Origin: Sulfuritalea sp.
GTDB taxonomy: Bacteria > Pseudomonadota > Gammaproteobacteria > Burkholderiales > Rhodocyclaceae
DNA: 64,000 bases
Direction of reading: 5' to 3'
NCBI GenBank assembly: GCA_023229685.1
Contig: JALNYT010000005.1
Location: 124,001 to 188,000, forward strand
Within the stretch, counting starts at the first letter, position 1, and every line of letters begins with the position of its first letter. The position numbers were made by a program, and so were the translations under genes. Shown piece by piece: positions 23,971 through 33,002 of the stretch. A model generated the notes under the pieces. That model saw nothing but the letters and a program-made list of their open reading frames with translations. It did no database searches and was not told where the DNA came from.

Positions 23971-26900
23971 ATGGCTGCCAATCCTATTCCCGATACCGAT
24001 GTTCTGGGCAAGTTCGCCGCGCAGTTTGACCGTAGAACATTGCAACTCGGTCGGGCCTGTGCCGCAGAAGGGCGCGTCCGCATGAAGCGCGTGGCGCGGG
24101 CGCCAGGCGAAATTCATGTAGAAGCGGAGGTTCAGGGGGCTCAAACGCGTCCCTACGAGGTCGATCTCTGGCTGGAGGTCGATCAGGGCGGCACGATTGT
24201 CGACGTCGATAGTGTTTGCATGTGCCCGCTGCAGGAGAATTGCGAACATGTGGCGGCGGTACTGCTGACGCTCGGGCAGACGACGGACATCGGCAGTTTC
24301 GCCGGGCTGGGGGATGCACCGCAGCGGAATGACGGTGATTATCCCGAACCCAGCGCGGCGACGCTCGACTGGCTGGGCTCCCTGGATGAACCGGCGACGA
24401 CCAAGCCGTCGGCAAGGGGTCCCCAGCCCCGCGTGGTCTATCTGTTGCGGCCGGGCACTCCACCCAGTCTCTCGTTGGGCAAGAGCCGGCCGCTGAAAAA
24501 GGGTGGCTTTGGCAAGCCGGCGGTTTACCGCCCGCAGCCCTATGACCTGGGTAGCGCCCGCAGCCATCGGGAGTTTATTCTTGACCAGGACATTCCGCCT
24601 CTGCGCCTGTTTCTCGCCCTGCAGGCCGGCGGCGGCTATTTCTACAATGAAGCCGTCGACTTGAGCGGCGAGACGGGCGCGCTGTTGCTGCGCCTTGCGT
24701 TGCGCACGGGCAGACTGTATCTCGACGACCTGGTTGAAGTGCCGCTGGAGTCAGGCGCACCAAAGGCGCTCAATCTGCTGTGGACACACACTCCGGCCGG
24801 CTTGCAGCAACTGGTTTTCGACCTGCCGGCCGCCATGCAGATGATCCCGACCTGGCCGCCGTTCTATTTGGATATCACGGGTCGGGCAGTCGGCGAATTG
24901 CAGTCGGACCTGTCCGCCCATCTGCTGCAGCAACTGATGAGCGCGCCGCCGCTGAATGAAGCCGATGCGCCGTTGGTGCGTCAGCAACTGGCGAAGCTGG
25001 CGCGCGAGCGGCACTGCGCACTGCCGCTGCCCGACGCGCCGGAAGCCGTCGCCGCGGGCAAGCCGGTTGCGCGCCTGCTGCTGACCCAGGGGCGCTTCCG
25101 TCATACGGCGATGAACCGTCTGCACGACGATCTGGCGCTTGCCGTGCTGTATTTCGACTATCCGCAGGGCTTGACCGTGGTCGGCGGCGAGCAGCCTTCG
25201 CCCTTCATGCGGCAGCGGGCAGGCAGCCAGTGGCAGACCCTGCAGCGTGATCTGGAAACGGAAGGCGAAGTGTGGCAACAGGTGAAGGCTGCGGGGCTTG
25301 AGGAGTGGCAGCGCAGCCTGGGAAGCTATCAGCGTCTCGAGGGTACCGAGGATGGTCTGATGCCGCCGCGCAACGATGCGGTCGGCTGGTTGTCCTTCCT
25401 CAATCAGGGTGTGCCCGAACTCGAACGACAGGGCATCGAGGTCGTGCTGGCCGACGATTTTCCGTATTGCATCGCCCAGGCCGAAGACTGGTTCGTCGCG
25501 GTCGAAGAGTCGGTCGGCAACGACTGGTTCGATCTCGATCTGGGCGTGCGTGTCGCGGGCGAGCGTGTGAGCCTGGTGCCGCCGCTGCTGCGCCTGCTGC
25601 GCGAACAGCCGGATCTGCTCGGCGTGGTGCGCGGTCTCGAGGACGATCAGACATTTCCTGTCGCACTCGATGCGCGACGCATCCTGCCGGTGCCGGCGGG
25701 TCGCCTGAAGGCGTGGTTGCTACCCTTGCTGGAGTTTCTCGACGAGGACCGGCCGCGTCTGTCGCGCCACAATGCGGCGGCACTGGCCGGACTGGATGAT
25801 CTGCCGACGCAATGGATCGGTGGTGAAGAGTTGCGCGCTCTGGGCCGCCGCCTGCGCGATTTCTCGGGCATGACCCATTGTCCGCAGGCGCCCGGCTTCA
25901 CCGCCACGCTGCGCCCTTATCAGCAGGTCGGTCTCGACTGGCTGCAATTTCTGCGCGAGTACGGTCTGGCCGGAATTCTGGCGGACGACATGGGCCTCGG
26001 CAAGACCGTGCAGACCCTGGCCCACCTGCATCTCGAGAGGGCATCGGGCCGCGCCGACCGGCCCAGTCTGGTGGTGGCCACCACCAGTCTGATGGCCAAC
26101 TGGCGCGACGAGGCCGCGCAGTTCGCGCCGGGGCTCAAGGTGCTGATCCTGCACGGCAAGGATCGCGCCCAGCATTTCGACGAGATTGCGCAGGCCGATC
26201 TGGTGCTGACCACCTATCCGCTGCTGGTGCGTGACCGCGAAACCCTGCTGGCGCATGACTGGCACCTGCTGGTGATGGACGAGGCCCAGTTCATCAAGAA
26301 TCCCAAGGCGCAGTCGCACCAGGTGGCGCGCAGTCTGAAGGCGCGTCATCGCCTGTCGCTGACCGGCACGCCGCTGGAGAATCATCTGGGCGAACTTTGG
26401 GCCCAGTTCGATTTTCTGATGCCGGGACTGTTGAGCAATGCCAAGCGTTTTACCCAGGTGTTTCGCACGCCGATCGAGAAACTGGGCGACGAGGAAATGC
26501 GCATCCGCCTTGCCGACCGGGTGCGACCCTTCCTGTTGCGGCGAACCAAGGAACAGGTGCTGACAGATCTGCCGCCGCGTACGGAGATGGTGCGCTGGGT
26601 GGATATCGAGGGTGGCCAACGCGATCTGTATGAATCCCTGCGCGTGGTTTTCGACCGCAAACTGCGCCTGGTGTTGACGGAGCAGGGGATAGGCCGCAGC
26701 CAGATCATGATCTTCGACGCGCTGCTCAAATTGCGGCAGGTCTGTTGCGATCCGCGCTTGGTGAAACTTCCGGCCGCCGAAGCGCTGGTAAAAAAGGGCC
26801 ATGCCCATTCGGCGAAGCTGGCGACCCTGATGGAAATGCTCGATGAATTGCTGGACGAAGGCCGCAAGGTGCTGCTGTTTTCGCAATTCACCTCGATGCT

Positions 26901-27333
26901 GGCGCTGATCGAGCTCGAACTGGAAAAGCGCGGCATCCCCTATGCCAAGCTCACCGGCCAGACCCGCGACCGTGAAACACCGATCAGCGACTTTCAGCAA
27001 GGCCGCGTGCCGCTGTTCCTGGTCAGCCTCAAGGCCGGCGGCACGGGCCTGAATCTGACCGCCGCCGACACCGTGATTCATTATGATCCGTGGTGGAATC
27101 CGGCGGTCGAAGAGCAGGCGACGGCCCGCGCCCATCGGATAGGACAGGACAAGCCGGTGTTTGTCTATAAACTGATGACACAGGGTACGGTGGAAGAAAA
27201 GATTCTCGCCCTGCAAGACCGCAAGCGCGGCCTCGCCGATCAGCTGATGAAGACAGGCGGATCGGGCGGCGAGGGCGGCGGTCATCTGATTACTGCCAAC
27301 GATCTTGACGTATTATTTCAGCCACTTATCTGA
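23971..27333 (+). CDS. SWIM zinc-finger SNF2-family helicase
   Basis: 1120 residues. SWIM finger CMCPLQENCEHV (C83, C85, C91, H93), then a 500-residue variable region. The SNF2 ATPase has motif I DDMGLGKT near 672-680, MDEAQFIKN near 770, and LTGTPLENHLGELWAQFDFL near 797. The C-terminal helicase lobe has LLFSQFTSML and a KAGGTGLNLTAADTVIHYD stretch through ARAHRIGQ near 1020-1060. Bacterial SWIM-SNF2 proteins (HepA/RapA-like superfamily) remodel protein-nucleic-acid complexes; the target is unknown. It is followed 9 bp later by a small gene. Confidence 0.88.
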   Translation: MAANPIPDTDVLGKFAAQFDRRTLQLGRACAAEGRVRMKRVARAPGEIHVEAEVQGAQTRPYEVDLWLEVDQGGTIVDVDSVCMCPLQENCEHVAAVLLTLGQTTDIGSFAGLGDAPQRNDGDYPEPSAATLDWLGSLDEPATTKPSARGPQPRVVYLLRPGTPPSLSLGKSRPLKKGGFGKPAVYRPQPYDLGSARSHREFILDQDIPPLRLFLALQAGGGYFYNEAVDLSGETGALLLRLALRTGRLYLDDLVEVPLESGAPKALNLLWTHTPAGLQQLVFDLPAAMQMIPTWPPFYLDITGRAVGELQSDLSAHLLQQLMSAPPLNEADAPLVRQQLAKLARERHCALPLPDAPEAVAAGKPVARLLLTQGRFRHTAMNRLHDDLALAVLYFDYPQGLTVVGGEQPSPFMRQRAGSQWQTLQRDLETEGEVWQQVKAAGLEEWQRSLGSYQRLEGTEDGLMPPRNDAVGWLSFLNQGVPELERQGIEVVLADDFPYCIAQAEDWFVAVEESVGNDWFDLDLGVRVAGERVSLVPPLLRLLREQPDLLGVVRGLEDDQTFPVALDARRILPVPAGRLKAWLLPLLEFLDEDRPRLSRHNAAALAGLDDLPTQWIGGEELRALGRRLRDFSGMTHCPQAPGFTATLRPYQQVGLDWLQFLREYGLAGILADDMGLGKTVQTLAHLHLERASGRADRPSLVVATTSLMANWRDEAAQFAPGLKVLILHGKDRAQHFDEIAQADLVLTTYPLLVRDRETLLAHDWHLLVMDEAQFIKNPKAQSHQVARSLKARHRLSLTGTPLENHLGELWAQFDFLMPGLLSNAKRFTQVFRTPIEKLGDEEMRIRLADRVRPFLLRRTKEQVLTDLPPRTEMVRWVDIEGGQRDLYESLRVVFDRKLRLVLTEQGIGRSQIMIFDALLKLRQVCCDPRLVKLPAAEALVKKGHAHSAKLATLMEMLDELLDEGRKVLLFSQFTSMLALIELELEKRGIPYAKLTGQTRDRETPISDFQQGRVPLFLVSLKAGGTGLNLTAADTVIHYDPWWNPAVEEQATARAHRIGQDKPVFVYKLMTQGTVEEKILALQDRKRGLADQLMKTGGSGGEGGGHLITANDLDVLFQPLI

Positions 27334-27342
27334 GGCCTCAAA

Positions 27343-27612
27343 ATGAAAAGAACCGACCTCGCAAAGAACATGGCCCTCAAGCTCGACGAACGCATGAAAC
27401 ACGCCGGGACACCGGGGCGTTTCGCCGGGGGCGCCGTGCCCGACCGCAAGGAGCAACGCAAGCTGGACCAGGCCAGGGGCCTGATTCCCTTTGCGGTAAA
27501 GCTGGACGCACATCTCGTCGAAGAAATCCGCGCCCTCGCCGAGTCACGCCAGACGGGATTGAACGAACTGGTCGATGAACTCCTGCGCAAGGGATTGGCT
27601 GCCGGCACCTGA
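27343..27612 (+). CDS. Small ribbon-helix-helix-like hypothetical protein
   Basis: 89 residues. A basic N-terminal half (KRTDLAKNMALKLDERMKHAG) is followed by a segment resembling a ribbon-helix-helix dimer unit: IPFAVKLDAHLVEEIRALAESRQTG followed by LNELVDELLRKGL. It is probably cotranscribed with the SNF2 helicase (9-bp gap). Could be a DNA-binding accessory protein; no named family is recognised. Confidence 0.6.
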   Translation: MKRTDLAKNMALKLDERMKHAGTPGRFAGGAVPDRKEQRKLDQARGLIPFAVKLDAHLVEEIRALAESRQTGLNELVDELLRKGLAAGT

Positions 27613-27635
27613 CTCATGATCCGCGGTGCGGCTAA

Positions 27636-28979
27636 ATGAGTGACGTCCCCATCCCCACCACCGCGCCTCCCACCCCGACGCTCGGCGAAGCCTTCAAATA
27701 CTGGCTCAAGCTCGGCTTCATCAGTTTCGGCGGTCCGGCCGGGCAGATCGCGATGATGCATCAGGAACTGGTCGAGCGGCGGCGCTGGATTTCGGAACAC
27801 CGCTACCTGCATGCGCTCAACTACTGCATGCTGCTACCGGGGCCGGAGGCGACCCAGCTTGCCATCTATATCAGTTGGCTGATTCATGGCGTGCGCGGCG
27901 GGGTGATGGCCGGCGTGCTGTTCTTCCTGCCATCATTCGTGCTGCTGTCGCTGCTGGCCGGCATCTACCTTTCCTTCGGCAATGTGCCTGTGGTGCAGGG
28001 CATCTTCTACGGCATCAAGCCGGCGGTCGTTGCCGTGGTGTTGTTCGCGGCCTGGCGCATCGGCTCGCGCGCGATCAGGAACGAGGTGTTGCTGACCATC
28101 GCCGCGCTGGCCTTCGTCGGCATCTTCTTCTTCGATATCGACTTTCCGTGGATCGTGCTGGCGGCCGCCATTCTCGGCGCCATCGGCGGCAAACTGCTGC
28201 CGGCGAAGTTCAAGGGCGGTGGCGGTCACGGCGCCTCAAGCAAAACCTACGGACCGGCGATCATCGACGACGACACGCCGCCGCCGGCCCATGCGAAATT
28301 CACCTGGGCCAGGCTGGCCGTCACGGTGGTGGTGTTTGTCGCGATCTGGGCCGGGTCGATGTTGGCGATCAGCGGCAGCACGGAGCTCTACCACCTCGGC
28401 GACTTCTTCACCAAGGCGGCCTTCCTTACCATCGGCGGCGCGTACGCCGTGCTGCCCTATGTTTATCAGGGCGCCGTGGAGCACTTCGGCTGGCTCACCG
28501 GGCCGCAGATGATGGACGGCCTGGCGCTGGGCGAAACCACGCCCGGGCCGCTGATCATGATCGTTACCTGGGTCGGCTATCTGGGCGGGGTATCCAAGGC
28601 GGTGGCTGGCAATCCGGTAGCCGCGGGCATTGCCGGCGCGGCAGTGGCGACCTTCTTCACCTTCCTGCCATCGTTCTTCTTCATTCTCGCCGGCGGTCCG
28701 CTGGTGGAAGCTACACGCGGCGAGCTGAAATTCACCGCACCGTTGACCGCCATCACGGCGGCCGTCGTCGGGGTGATCCTCAACCTTGCCACCTTCTTCG
28801 CCTGGCACACCTTCTGGCCCAAGGCGACCAATGCGACTCCTTTTGGCGGCCCGTTCGACGCGATCCCCGTCGTCATCGCCGTGGTTTCGTTTGTCGCGCT
28901 GTGGAAGTACAAGGCCGACATCATGAAGGTCATCGGCATCTGCGCGTTGCTGGGTCTGGTGCTGTCCTTCGTCCGCTAA
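27636..28979 (+). CDS. chrA: Chromate transporter ChrA
   Basis: 447 residues, long-chain CHR family with two homologous halves of about six helices each. The N-half motif is FISFGGPAGQIAMMHQELVERRRW with LPGPEATQLAIY; the C-half repeat is AAFLTIGGAYAVLPYV followed by ALGETTPGPLIMIVTWVGYLGG. It exports chromate (in some homologues sulfate-related anions). It leads a three-gene chromate set with the ChrB-like protein and an MFS permease. Confidence 0.92.
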   Translation: MSDVPIPTTAPPTPTLGEAFKYWLKLGFISFGGPAGQIAMMHQELVERRRWISEHRYLHALNYCMLLPGPEATQLAIYISWLIHGVRGGVMAGVLFFLPSFVLLSLLAGIYLSFGNVPVVQGIFYGIKPAVVAVVLFAAWRIGSRAIRNEVLLTIAALAFVGIFFFDIDFPWIVLAAAILGAIGGKLLPAKFKGGGGHGASSKTYGPAIIDDDTPPPAHAKFTWARLAVTVVVFVAIWAGSMLAISGSTELYHLGDFFTKAAFLTIGGAYAVLPYVYQGAVEHFGWLTGPQMMDGLALGETTPGPLIMIVTWVGYLGGVSKAVAGNPVAAGIAGAAVATFFTFLPSFFFILAGGPLVEATRGELKFTAPLTAITAAVVGVILNLATFFAWHTFWPKATNATPFGGPFDAIPVVIAVVSFVALWKYKADIMKVIGICALLGLVLSFVR

Positions 28980-28989
28980 GGAGAAAACG

Positions 28990-29406
28990 ATGAAGTGGAT
29001 CACGCGCGAGCGCCCGAAAATCGACCGCATCGCCTGTCCCTGGCTGGTGGTGCGCTTCGTCGACGAAAGCGCGGAGTTCCTTTATGTGCCGGGCAAGGAC
29101 GTGATGAAAATCGCCGCCGAGACCGGCGCGATTCCCTACGACGTGCCGGACGTCGAACTCGGCCACCATGGCGACCAATGCAGTTTCGACGCCTTCATCG
29201 CCAAGTATCAGCTCAATGATGCGGCATTGGACAAGCTCGCGCTAATCGTCCGTGCCGCTGACTGCGGTGCGCCCCAGTTGGCAAGCGAAGCGGCCGGTCT
29301 GCTGGCGATTTCAAAGGGTCTGTCGCTCAATTTCAATGATGACCACGAGATGCTCAAGCACGGCATGGTGATCTACGACGCCCTTTATGCATGGTGTGCG
29401 CAGTGA
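28990..29406 (+). CDS. ChrB C-terminal-domain protein (chromate resistance)
   Basis: 138 residues, corresponding to the C-terminal ChrB_C domain alone: WITRERPKIDRIACPWLVVRFVD at the start, then a conserved VELGHHGDQCSFDAF. Full ChrB has an N-terminal regulatory part that is absent here, which is common for stand-alone copies. It lies 10 bp after chrA with AAGGAG before the ATG. Confidence 0.85.
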   Translation: MKWITRERPKIDRIACPWLVVRFVDESAEFLYVPGKDVMKIAAETGAIPYDVPDVELGHHGDQCSFDAFIAKYQLNDAALDKLALIVRAADCGAPQLASEAAGLLAISKGLSLNFNDDHEMLKHGMVIYDALYAWCAQ

Positions 29407-29434
29407 GCCGTTCGAGTCTCACTGAACAATAGGG

Positions 29435-30670
29435 GTGACACTGGTGACGATCAGCGCTCCTGCCGCGCGGGAGGTTCGCCTGCTGCTGATCGGACGCGGC
29501 CTGCGCGCCTTTGTCGACGGCTATGTCGCGGTGCTGCTGCCAGCCTACCTGCTGGCTCTGGGATATGGCACCTGGCAGGTGGGGCTGCTGAGTACCGCGA
29601 CCTTGCTCGGTTCGGCACTGGCCACACTGGCGCTCGGCGCCTGGGGGCATTGCGCATCCCAGCGCCTGCTGCTGCTGGGCGCGGCGCTGCTGATGACGGC
29701 TACCGGAATTGGCTTCGCCGGCTTGTCGGCCTTCTGGCCGCTGCTGCTGGTGGCTTTCGTCGGCACCCTGAACCCGAGTTCTGGCGACGTCAGCGTCTTT
29801 CTGCCGCTCGAGCATTCCCGGCTGTCTCTGGCGGCCGGGGGCGATGCCCGCACCCGGCTGTTTGCGCGCTACAGCCTCACGGGTGCCCTCTGTGCGGCGT
29901 TGGGTGCGCTGGCCGCCGCTGTGCCGGACGCCCTGGCCGGTCTCGGCGTCGACCGCCTGACGGCGCTGCGGAGCATGTTCGTCGCCTACGCCGGGGTTGG
30001 AGGATTGCTCTGCTGGCTGTATGCAAGGCTGCCCGAGCGGCCGGCGTCGGAGCAAGGGCATACACCTGTGCCACTGGGGCCTTCGCGAGCGATTGTGGTC
30101 AAACTCGCCGCCTTGTTTTCGGTCGATGCATTTGCCGGAGGTCTGGTGGTAAACGCGCTGCTCGCCTTGTGGCTGTTCGAGCGTTTCGGGCTTTCGCTGA
30201 CCGCGGCGGGCATCTTCTTTTTTTGGGTCGGCGTGCTCAACGCGCTCTCATTGCTGGCAGCCCCATGGGTGGCAAGGCGTATCGGCCTGCTCAACACCAT
30301 GGTATTCACCCACATCCCGTCCAGCCTGCTGCTGATCCTCGCCGCCGTGGCGCCGAGTCTGAGCCTGGCCCTCGGCTTCCTGCTGTTGCGTGCCGCGTTG
30401 TCGCAGATGGATGTGCCAACCCGCTCCGCGTATGTCATGGCGGTGGTCACCCCTGCCGAGCGGGCCGCCGCCGCGAGTTTTACCGCCGTGCCACGCAGCT
30501 TGGCGGCCGCGCTCAGCCCTTCGCTCGGTGGTGCACTGTTCGCCGCGGGCTGGCTGGCCGCGCCGCTGCTGGCCTGCGGCTGCCTCAAGATCGCCTATGA
30601 CGTTGCGTTGTGGCGCGCTTTCAGGCAACAACCCGGCGCCAGGGTGATTAGCGATACGGAAACCAAGTAA
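29435..30670 (+). CDS. MFS permease of the chromate-resistance set
   Basis: 411 residues, twelve predicted helices with the MFS fold. An AFVDGYVAVLLPAYLLALGYG first helix and LNPSSGDVSVFLPLEHSRLS between helices are recognisable. MFS genes often follow chrA-chrB and are assumed to assist export; the substrate is unknown. I use GTG 29435; GTG 29444 is an alternative. The next gene on this strand is preceded by its own sigma-54 promoter. Confidence 0.8.
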   Translation: MTLVTISAPAAREVRLLLIGRGLRAFVDGYVAVLLPAYLLALGYGTWQVGLLSTATLLGSALATLALGAWGHCASQRLLLLGAALLMTATGIGFAGLSAFWPLLLVAFVGTLNPSSGDVSVFLPLEHSRLSLAAGGDARTRLFARYSLTGALCAALGALAAAVPDALAGLGVDRLTALRSMFVAYAGVGGLLCWLYARLPERPASEQGHTPVPLGPSRAIVVKLAALFSVDAFAGGLVVNALLALWLFERFGLSLTAAGIFFFWVGVLNALSLLAAPWVARRIGLLNTMVFTHIPSSLLLILAAVAPSLSLALGFLLLRAALSQMDVPTRSAYVMAVVTPAERAAAASFTAVPRSLAAALSPSLGGALFAAGWLAAPLLACGCLKIAYDVALWRAFRQQPGARVISDTETK

Positions 30671-30748
30671 TCACATGCCCTTGATTATGTTGCACTGCAC
30701 GCTTTCCAAGCCTTTGAATTAGCAGTACGGGAGCGGGACTCCGCAGGC

Positions 30749-30764
30749 TGGCGCGAGACTTGCA
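30749..30764 (+). promoter_or_regulatory. Sigma-54 (-24/-12) promoter of the hyb/hyp operon
   Basis: TGGCGC-GAGAC-TTGCA has the GG-N10-GC spacing of sigma-54 promoters, with one departure (G for A) in the -24 box. The predicted start is near 30776, leaving a 47-nt leader to ATG 30823. A possible IHF site (CAT-GCCC-TTGATT, 30674-30686) lies about 65 bp upstream. The array encodes its own sigma-54 activator, HoxA, about 13.5 kb downstream. Confidence 0.7.
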
Positions 30765-30822
30765 GTGCCCCTCTCAGTCGCAGGTCCGGACGCGGCCTGG
30801 CTCTTGGAGGGGGATAGCAGAC

Positions 30823-32016
30823 ATGGGCAACATGAACGAAATCTTTGATACCAGCCGCAAGACGCTGCAAGACATCGAGCAACGCCTCGAAATGCCACGG
30901 CGCGAGTTTCTGCAGTTCTGCGCCACGCTGGCGGTGACCATGGGCCTGCCGGCCGGAGCCGAAGCGGCGGTGGCCAAGGCGATCGAAGCGGCCAAGCGGC
31001 CGTCGGTGATCTGGTTGCACTTCCAGGAGTGCACGGGCTGCTCGGAGTCGCTCTTGCGCGCCGAGCATCCGACGCTGGAAAAGCTCATCCTCGACGTCAT
31101 CTCTCTCGATTATCACGAGACCCTGATGGCCGCCGCCGGTCACCAGGCCGAAGCCGCCCGCAAGGACGCCATGAAGGCGAACAAGGGCAAGTATGTGCTG
31201 GTGGTCGAAGGCGCCATTCCGACCAAGGACAAGGGCATCTATTGTAAGATCGGTGGCCAAACGGCCATTGATCTGGTCAAGGAATGCGCCGCAGACGCGG
31301 CCGCGGTGATCGCCATCGGTTCCTGCGCCTCCTGGGGCGGCATGCCTTCCACCGGGCCGAATCCGACGGGCGCGTCCAGCGTGGCCGAGGTCCTTGGCAA
31401 ACCGGTGGTGACGATTCCCGGTTGCCCGCCCAACCCCTACAACTTCCTCGCCACCGTGGTTCATTTCCTGACTTTCGGCAAATTGCCGGAGGTGGACAAA
31501 CTGGGCCGTCCCAAGTTTGCCTACTCGCGCCTGATCCACGAGAACTGCGAGCGTCGGGCCCACTTCGATGCCGGCCGCTTTGCCATGGAGTTCGGCGACG
31601 CGGGTCATCGCCAGGGTTTCTGCCTTTACAAGCTGGGTTGCAAAGGGCCGGAAACCTACAACAATTGTTCGACGCTGGGCTTCGGTGATGCCGGCGAGAA
31701 CAACTGGCCGGTCGGTTGCGGCCATCCCTGCATCGGCTGCAGCGAGAAGAGCGTTGGTTTCGAGAAGCCGATCCACCAGGTCGCGAGGGTGCTCAACGTC
31801 GCGCCGCCCCAGCAATATCCGCGGATAGTCGAGGAGCAGGGCAAGGCCGCTTCTTTCGCTTCGGCGGCGGCCGTGGCGGCGGTGGCGGGTGCGGCCGCGG
31901 GTGCGGCGATCATGCTCACGCGCAACCTCGGCCTGTCCCATGCTGCGGAGGAAGCCGAGCGCGCCAAGGATGCCGGCGGTGCTGGCAAACCCTCTGCGGA
32001 TAAGGCGCAGGTGTAA
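30823..32016 (+). CDS. hybO: Hyb-type [NiFe] uptake hydrogenase small subunit
   Basis: 397 residues, electron-transfer subunit of a periplasm-facing respiratory hydrogenase. Tat motif RREFLQF (26-32) with a hydrophobic stretch and AEAA site. Proximal-cluster motif ECTGCSESLL (C70, C73), the ordinary CTGC rather than the CTCC of O2-tolerant enzymes. Further ligands are at IPGCPPNPYNFL, HENCERRAHF, CLYKLGCKGPETYNNC and GHPCIGCSE. A C-terminal Ala/Gly helix (near 345-370) anchors it. Start at ATG 30823 after GGAGGGGG. It pairs with HybC and passes electrons to HybA/HybB and the quinone pool. Confidence 0.93.
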   Translation: MGNMNEIFDTSRKTLQDIEQRLEMPRREFLQFCATLAVTMGLPAGAEAAVAKAIEAAKRPSVIWLHFQECTGCSESLLRAEHPTLEKLILDVISLDYHETLMAAAGHQAEAARKDAMKANKGKYVLVVEGAIPTKDKGIYCKIGGQTAIDLVKECAADAAAVIAIGSCASWGGMPSTGPNPTGASSVAEVLGKPVVTIPGCPPNPYNFLATVVHFLTFGKLPEVDKLGRPKFAYSRLIHENCERRAHFDAGRFAMEFGDAGHRQGFCLYKLGCKGPETYNNCSTLGFGDAGENNWPVGCGHPCIGCSEKSVGFEKPIHQVARVLNVAPPQQYPRIVEEQGKAASFASAAAVAAVAGAAAGAAIMLTRNLGLSHAAEEAERAKDAGGAGKPSADKAQV

Positions 32017-32018
32017 TC

Positions 32019-33002
32019 ATGAGCACCCGGCGAGATTTTCTCAAGGGTGTCCTCGCGAGCGGGGCGGCGGCTACGGCATGCGTCACTGCTGCGCCGGCCT
32101 TCGCACGGGAGACCAAACAGCGGCCGCCCGAAGCGCTCGGGCTGCTCTACGACGCCACCCTCTGCGTCGGCTGCAAGGCCTGCGTTGCGGCCTGCAAGGA
32201 GGCCAACAACAACCCACCGGAGTTTTCCACGGTCGATCATCTGTGGGATACGCCGCTGGATACCTCCGGCTATACCTTCAACATCATCAAGATGTATCGC
32301 AATGGCACCATGGACGTGAAGGATCAGGAGACGAACGGCTACGCGTTCATGAAAACCTCCTGCATGCATTGCGGCGACCCTTCCTGCGTTTCGGCCTGCC
32401 CGGTGTCGGCGATGACCAAGGATCCGGTGACCGGCGTGGTTGGTTACAACCCCGACAAGTGCATCGGTTGCCGCTATTGCGTCGCCGCCTGCCCCTTCGG
32501 TATTCCGAAGTATCAGTATGACTCTCCCACCGGCCGCATCGGCAAGTGCGAGTTGTGCCGCCATCGCTACAAGGACGGGCACTACTCGGCCTGCGCCGAA
32601 GTCTGTCCGACCGGAGCCACGCTCTACGGCAAGACGTCCGATCTGCTGCTCGAGGCCAAGCGCCGCATTGCGTTGAAGCCGGGAGAGCGCGCCAAATTTC
32701 CGCGTGGCAAGCTCGGCGGACCGGACCAGAGTTACGAGACGCCGGCCGGCAAATATCTGCAACACGTCTATGGCGAGAAGGAGTACGGCGGTACGCAAGT
32801 ACTCAAGCTCTCCGGCGTCAGCTTCGAGAAGGTCGGCATGCCCAATCTGCCTCCGGATGCAGCCGCAGCCATGTCCGAGACCATACAGCACAACCTCTAC
32901 GGCAATCTCATCATGCCGTTTGCAGTGCTGGGGGCGATGACTTACGTCGCCAGGCGCAACGTCAAGCCTGACGATGAGTCGTCCGACAAGGGGGAGGGTT
33001 GA
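32019..33002 (+). CDS. hybA: Hyb hydrogenase iron-sulfur subunit HybA
   Basis: 327 residues. Tat signal RRDFLKGVLASGAAATA with AFA cleavage site. Ferredoxin-type ligands for four [4Fe-4S] clusters: CVGCKACVAACKE, CMHCGDPSCVSACPV, CIGCRYCVAACPF and CELCRHRYKDGHYSAC. A C-terminal helix (NLIMPFAVLGAMTYVA) anchors it in the membrane. It relays electrons from HybO to the quinone-reactive HybB. It starts 2 bp after hybO and overlaps hybB. Confidence 0.93.
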   Translation: MSTRRDFLKGVLASGAAATACVTAAPAFARETKQRPPEALGLLYDATLCVGCKACVAACKEANNNPPEFSTVDHLWDTPLDTSGYTFNIIKMYRNGTMDVKDQETNGYAFMKTSCMHCGDPSCVSACPVSAMTKDPVTGVVGYNPDKCIGCRYCVAACPFGIPKYQYDSPTGRIGKCELCRHRYKDGHYSACAEVCPTGATLYGKTSDLLLEAKRRIALKPGERAKFPRGKLGGPDQSYETPAGKYLQHVYGEKEYGGTQVLKLSGVSFEKVGMPNLPPDAAAAMSETIQHNLYGNLIMPFAVLGAMTYVARRNVKPDDESSDKGEG

